Both the position numbers and the translations under genes were made by a program. The notes beneath the pieces were generated by a model. It was not told where the DNA came from, made no database searches, and saw nothing but the letters and a program-made list of their open reading frames with translations. From Solirubrobacterales bacterium (GTDB taxonomy: Bacteria > Actinomycetota > Thermoleophilia > Solirubrobacterales > Solirubrobacteraceae), in contig PKXY01000033.1 of NCBI GenBank assembly GCA_003132505.1, positions 66,847 to 130,846 of the forward strand: a DNA stretch of 64,000 nt, written 5' to 3'. Of the stretch, positions 60,439 to 64,000 are shown in pieces. How positions within the stretch are numbered: the stretch's first letter is position 1; every line of letters begins with the position of its first letter.

Positions 60439-60524
60439 GACGCGGGGGCGGGTGGACGTCGCTACGGCGTTTGGGGCGGGGATCGCCGTGATCTGCAGAT
60501 CATCGCAACGTCAGCGCGCGGAAC

Positions 60525-61412
60525 TCAACTCGGCGCCCCGCTGCGCTCGAGCCAGGCTTCGAGCGACTCGCCGGTGATGCGCGCGTAGGCCTCGCGGTAG
60601 AGCGCCTGCGTGCGCTCGACCACAGCGCCGGGAATCGCCGGCGCGGGCGGCGCCTTGTCCCAGCCGGAAGCCGCGGCCCAGTTGCGGACGTACTGCTTGT
60701 CGAAGCTCGGCTGCGGCCGGCCCGGCCGGTAGCCGTCGGCGGGCCAGAAGCGCGAGGAGTCGGGCGTGAGGACCTCGTCGGCGAGCGTCAGGGTGCCGTC
60801 CTCGTCGAGGCCGAACTCGAACTTCGTGTCGGCGAGGATGATGCCGCGGTCGCGGGCGTGCTCGGCGGCCGCGGAATAGACGGCGATCGAGACGGCGCGG
60901 AGGCGCTCGGCGAGCGCGCGGTCGCCGTCGAGCACGCCAACCATCCCGTCCAGGTCGATGTTCTCGTCGTGACCGAGGTTGGCCTTTGTCGAGGGCGTGA
61001 AGATCGGCTCGGGCAGCTGCTCGGACTCGAGCAGGCCGCTCGGCAGCTCGATGCCGCAGACCGCGCCGGTCCGCTGGTAGTCGCTCCAGCCGGAGCCCGT
61101 GATGTAGCCGCGGACGACGCACTCGATCGGCACCATTTCGAGGCGGCGGACGGCGAGCGCGCGGCCGCGCACCTCCTCGGGCACGCCGTCGCCGTAGGAG
61201 ATCAGATGGTTGGGGACGATCGCCTGCGTCAACTCGAACCAGAAGACCGAGAGCCCGGTGAGCACCTCGCCCTTACCCGGGACCGGCGTCGGGTGAACGA
61301 CGTCGTAGGTCGAGACCCGGTCGGAGGCGACCATCAGGATCTCCTCGCCGAGCTGGTACATCTCGCGGACCTTGCCCGAGGCGATCAGGGGCAGGTCGGC
61401 GACGCCGGTCAC
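60525..61412 (-). CDS. purC: SAICAR synthetase
   Basis: The 295-residue enzyme has ASGKVREMYQLGEEILMVASDRVSTYD at the start, RRLEMVPIECVVRGYITGSGW, and FEFGLDEDGTLTLADEVLTPDSSRFW with DKQYVRNW, all standard for PurC. It attaches aspartate to CAIR. GTG 61412 follows purB by 85 bases, so it is the fourth gene of the purD-purE-purB-purC cluster. Confidence 0.96.
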   Translation of the reverse strand: MTGVADLPLIASGKVREMYQLGEEILMVASDRVSTYDVVHPTPVPGKGEVLTGLSVFWFELTQAIVPNHLISYGDGVPEEVRGRALAVRRLEMVPIECVVRGYITGSGWSDYQRTGAVCGIELPSGLLESEQLPEPIFTPSTKANLGHDENIDLDGMVGVLDGDRALAERLRAVSIAVYSAAAEHARDRGIILADTKFEFGLDEDGTLTLADEVLTPDSSRFWPADGYRPGRPQPSFDKQYVRNWAAASGWDKAPPAPAIPGAVVERTQALYREAYARITGESLEAWLERSGAPS

Positions 61413-61497
61413 GACGGCGGAGCTTAGAGCCTATGCCTGTCGAGCAGCTCGCTCGTCGTGCGCGGGCGAGGTCGCAGCGCCAGACTTGGCACGCGCC

Positions 61498-62775
61498 CTA
61501 AGTGATCGAATCGAGGCGGGCGATCAGCTCGGGTACGTGGTGGGTGAAGGCCGCGTAGTCGAAGATCGCGTCGAGGTCGAGAGCGCTCGTTTGCTCGCCG
61601 GCGGCCAGCAGGTCGCGGAGCGGCGTCTGCTCCGAGGAGGCTCGCTGGGCCAGCTCCTGGGTGATCCGGTAGGCGTCGTCGCGACTCTGGCCCGCGGCGA
61701 CCAGCGCGAGCAGGACGCGCTGGGAGAAGAGCGCGCCGTGGGTCAGCTCGAGGTTCGCGCGCATCCGCGCGGCGTCGATCACGAGGCCGCGCACGAGGCG
61801 CAGCGCAAGGTGCTGCATGTAGTCGATCAGGATCGTCGAGTCGGGCAGGATGATTCGCTCGGCGCCGGAATGGCTGATGTCGCGCTCGTGCCAGAGGGCG
61901 ACGTTCTCGAGCGCCGCCATCGCGTTGCCGCGCAGGACTCGCGCGAGGCCGCAGATCCGCTCGCTGACGATCGGGTTGCGCTTGTGGGGCATTGACGAAG
62001 AGCCCTTCTGCTCGCCGGCACGAAACGGCTCCTGCGCCTCGAGGACCTCGGTGCGCTGCAGGTGGCGGATCTCGGTCGCGAAGCGCTCGAGGCCGGCCCC
62101 GGCGAGCGCGATCGCGCCCAGCAACTCGGCGTGGCGGTCGCGCGCCACGACCTGCGTCGAGATCGGTTCAGCGGCGATGCCGAGGCGCGCGAGGACGCGC
62201 TGTTCGTAGTCCGGCGAGTGGCTCGCGTGGGTGCCGACCGCCCCCGAGATCGCGCCGACGCCCGCGGCGGCGAAAGCCTGCTCGAGCCGCCGCGCGTTGC
62301 GCTGCGCCTCGAAGGCGAAACCAGCCAACTTCAGGCCGAAGGTCGTCGGCTCGGCATGGACGCCGTGGGTGCGTCCGACGCAGAGCGTCGCGGCATGCTC
62401 GCGCGCTCGATCGGCGAGAGCGTCGACGAGCTCGCGGGCGCCCGCCAGGACGACCTCGCCGGCCGCACCGAGCTGCAGCGCGAGCGCCGTATCGAGCACG
62501 TCCGATGACGTCAGGCCGAAGTGGATCCAGCGGCCCGCGTCCCCGGCTGACGCTGAGAGCACATCGACAAAGGCGGCGACGTCGTGATCGGTGAGCTGCT
62601 CTCGCTCGTGGACGGCGGCCACGGTGAACGTGGCGGCGCGGATCGCGTCGAGCTCGGCCGCGCTCGGACCGTCGAGCTCCGCGGCGGCCGCAACCTCGAC
62701 CTGGCGCCAGTACTCCATCCGTGCCTCGTCCGTCCAGATGGCGCCCATCTCGGGGCGTGTGTAGCGCGCTATCAC
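61498..62775 (-). CDS. purB: Adenylosuccinate lyase
   Basis: The 425-residue lyase has HFGLTSSDVLDTA, CVGRTHGVHAEPTTFGLK, GTHASHSPDYEQRVL and the flexible signature GSSSMPHKRNPIVSERICGLARVL. It acts twice, on SAICAR and on adenylosuccinate. GTG 62775 lies 84 bases after the purE stop. A TATAAA-like sequence in that gap could be an extra promoter. Confidence 0.96.
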   Translation of the reverse strand: MIARYTRPEMGAIWTDEARMEYWRQVEVAAAAELDGPSAAELDAIRAATFTVAAVHEREQLTDHDVAAFVDVLSASAGDAGRWIHFGLTSSDVLDTALALQLGAAGEVVLAGARELVDALADRAREHAATLCVGRTHGVHAEPTTFGLKLAGFAFEAQRNARRLEQAFAAAGVGAISGAVGTHASHSPDYEQRVLARLGIAAEPISTQVVARDRHAELLGAIALAGAGLERFATEIRHLQRTEVLEAQEPFRAGEQKGSSSMPHKRNPIVSERICGLARVLRGNAMAALENVALWHERDISHSGAERIILPDSTILIDYMQHLALRLVRGLVIDAARMRANLELTHGALFSQRVLLALVAAGQSRDDAYRITQELAQRASSEQTPLRDLLAAGEQTSALDLDAIFDYAAFTHHVPELIARLDSIT

Positions 62776-62859
62776 CAGGCGATTATCGCCGCTCTCGCGG
62801 TGGAAGCGGAGGCGGCGGAGTCAGAAACCGCTTTATAGCTGCGCGGCGCGCGCGGGCGG

Positions 62860-63348
62860 CTAAGCGACCGCGGTCGGTCGTCCGCCGTGGGCGCCGCCGG
62901 AGTCGATGATGCGGGCGGCGAGAATGCCGGCGTTGCGCGCGTTGTCGAGGCCGACCGCTGCGACCGGGACGCCGGGCGGCATCTGGATCACCGAGAGGAT
63001 CGCGTCGAGACCGCTCGCCGCCGACAGGCGGCTCGAGAGCGGCACGCCGATCACGGGCAGGTCGGTGTGCGCCGCAACGACACCGGGCAGCGCCGCGGAG
63101 AGGCCGGCGCCGGCGATCAGGACGCGCAGGCCGCGAGCGCGGGCGCTGCGCGAGTACTCGGCGACCTCGTCGGGCTGGCGATGCGCCGACAGCACCTGGA
63201 CCTCGTGGCCGATGCCGCGATCGGCCAGCTCCTTGGCGGCGCCCGCCATCGTGTCCATGTCACTCTGCGAGCCCATCAGGATCCCGACGAGCGGCGGGCC
63301 GTCGCCGGTCTGCTCGGCGACGATCGCGAGCTGTGGCTCGACGGTCAC
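62860..63348 (-). CDS. purE: N5-carboxyaminoimidazole ribonucleotide mutase
   Basis: The 162-residue class I PurE has GILMGSQSDMDTM, EVQVLSAHRQPDEV, FIAGAGLSAALPGVVAAHT-like LIAGAGLSAALPGVVAAHT, PVIGVPLSSR and DNARNAGILAARI. It converts N5-CAIR to CAIR, which implies a PurK somewhere else because none is seen here. GTG 63348 overlaps the purD stop by four bases. Confidence 0.95.
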   Translation of the reverse strand: MTVEPQLAIVAEQTGDGPPLVGILMGSQSDMDTMAGAAKELADRGIGHEVQVLSAHRQPDEVAEYSRSARARGLRVLIAGAGLSAALPGVVAAHTDLPVIGVPLSSRLSAASGLDAILSVIQMPPGVPVAAVGLDNARNAGILAARIIDSGGAHGGRPTAVA

Positions 63349-64000
63349 GCGTCCGCCCCTGCCTGTGCGGCGATGTCGCTGCGCAGCTGCTTGCCGTCGA
63401 ACTCGATCATCTGCGCCGCAGCATACGCCGCCGTCCGGGCGCCGGCGGGATCGTCACCGAGCGCGGTCACGCCGAGCACCCGACCACCGCTCGTCACGAT
63501 CTCGCGCCCGCGCCGGGCGGTCCCGGCGTGCGTCACCTCGATGCCCGGGCCGACCCGCTCGAGGCCTGTGATCGCGTCGCCGAGCCGCGGGCTCTGCGGG
63601 TAACGGGCACTCGCCAGCACCAGCGTCACCGCCCACTGCTCGGACCAGTCGAGCTGGTAGTCGCGCAGCCCGCCGGGGCGCGCGGCGCGCAGCAGCGCGT
63701 CGAGCAGATCGGAGCGCAGCCGCGGCAAGAGCGCCTGCGTCTCGGGGTCGCCGAAGCGGGCGTTGAACTCGATCACGCGCGGGCCGTCCGCGGTCAGGAT
63801 CAGGCCGCCGTAGAGGACGCCGTGAAACGGTGTCCCGCGCTCACGCATCTCATCGACGACCGGCTGGTGGACGGTGGCGATCAGCTCGGCGATCGCCGGG
63901 GCGCCGAGTCCGGCGACCGGCGAGTAGGAGCCCATGCCGCCGGTGTTGGGGCCGAGGTCGCCGTCGAAGATCCGCTTGTAGTCGCGCGCCGGCGCCATCG
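63345..64000 (-). CDS. purD: Phosphoribosylamine-glycine ligase (partial, continues beyond the window)
   Basis: The window holds the last 218 or so residues. ATP-grasp motifs include APARDYKRIFDGDLGPNTGGMGSYSP, GGLILTADGPRVIEFNARFGDPETQALLPRL and a C-terminal domain with YAAAQMIEFDGKQLRSDIA. The N-terminal domain and start lie to the right of base 64000. It is the first visible gene of the purine cluster and overlaps purE by four bases. Confidence 0.95.
   Translation of the reverse strand, partial: MAPARDYKRIFDGDLGPNTGGMGSYSPVAGLGAPAIAELIATVHQPVVDEMRERGTPFHGVLYGGLILTADGPRVIEFNARFGDPETQALLPRLRSDLLDALLRAARPGGLRDYQLDWSEQWAVTLVLASARYPQSPRLGDAITGLERVGPGIEVTHAGTARRGREIVTSGGRVLGVTALGDDPAGARTAAYAAAQMIEFDGKQLRSDIAAQAGADA

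Overview
The window is GC-rich and almost fully coding. It looks like an actinobacterial chromosome, probably a deep lineage such as Thermoleophilia (Solirubrobacterales/Gaiellales). This placement is an inference from base composition, frequent GTG starts, the ECF41 sigma/carboxymuconolactone pair, small-type PurL with separate PurS and PurQ, and the abundance of sugar ABC transporters. No rRNA, phage, insertion sequence or CRISPR array was seen.

Left part (1-11 kb): small stress and accessory genes (truncated DUF5946-like gene, MmcQ/YjbR protein, ECF41 sigma factor with a CMD-family partner, VOC, cupin, two thioredoxin-fold proteins, a frameshifted zinc-ribbon gene, an ArsR-SRPBCC pair, a SIMPL protein, an SDR with altered catalytic residues, a histidine phosphatase) plus three tRNAs (Val-TAC, Glu-TTC, Lys-TTT).

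Central part (11-44 kb): a carbohydrate-catabolism island. A LacI regulator faces a six-gene operon (GH127, ABC ATPase, GH31, two permeases, binding protein) probably used for plant xylo- or arabino-oligosaccharides; three copies of a GAAGCGCTTC operator lie between them. Next come two permease pairs with no binding protein or ATPase beside them, a YtrA-type GntR/membrane-protein pair that shares one operator, and an esterase-like protein lacking the usual serine. A complete ABC operon (binding protein, two permeases, ATPase) follows, behind an enolase-superfamily enzyme and a FadR-type regulator. From 34.5 to 40.7 kb lies a non-phosphorylative deoxysugar (L-fucose or L-rhamnose) pathway: mutarotase, aldo-keto reductase, lactonase, dehydratase, SDR, FAH hydrolase and lactate-utilisation LutA/LutB. 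The mutarotase, reductase, lactonase and SDR are intact. The dehydratase, a zinc alcohol dehydrogenase, the FAH hydrolase, LutA and LutB are truncated, frameshifted or carry a stop. A ribose-type ABC transporter (ATPase, permease, binding protein) closes the island.

Right part (44-64 kb): conserved housekeeping genes. They include a DEAD-box helicase, DUF2203, a MarR regulator with an MFS exporter, RecQ, a peptidoglycan amidase, an NADH dehydrogenase-like flavoprotein and a TauE exporter. Nine purine genes, all on the minus strand, are spread among them (purD-purE-purB-purC, purS-purQ-purL, purF, purH), enough for most of the route to IMP and AMP. purD runs off the right edge.

Three repressor genes (ArsR at 8.0 kb, GntR at 24.1 kb, FadR-type at 34.5 kb) have perfect inverted repeats overlapping their own start codons. 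This suggests autoregulated, possibly leaderless transcripts. Two short PIN-domain (VapC-like) remnants, too small for the ORF track, were also found.
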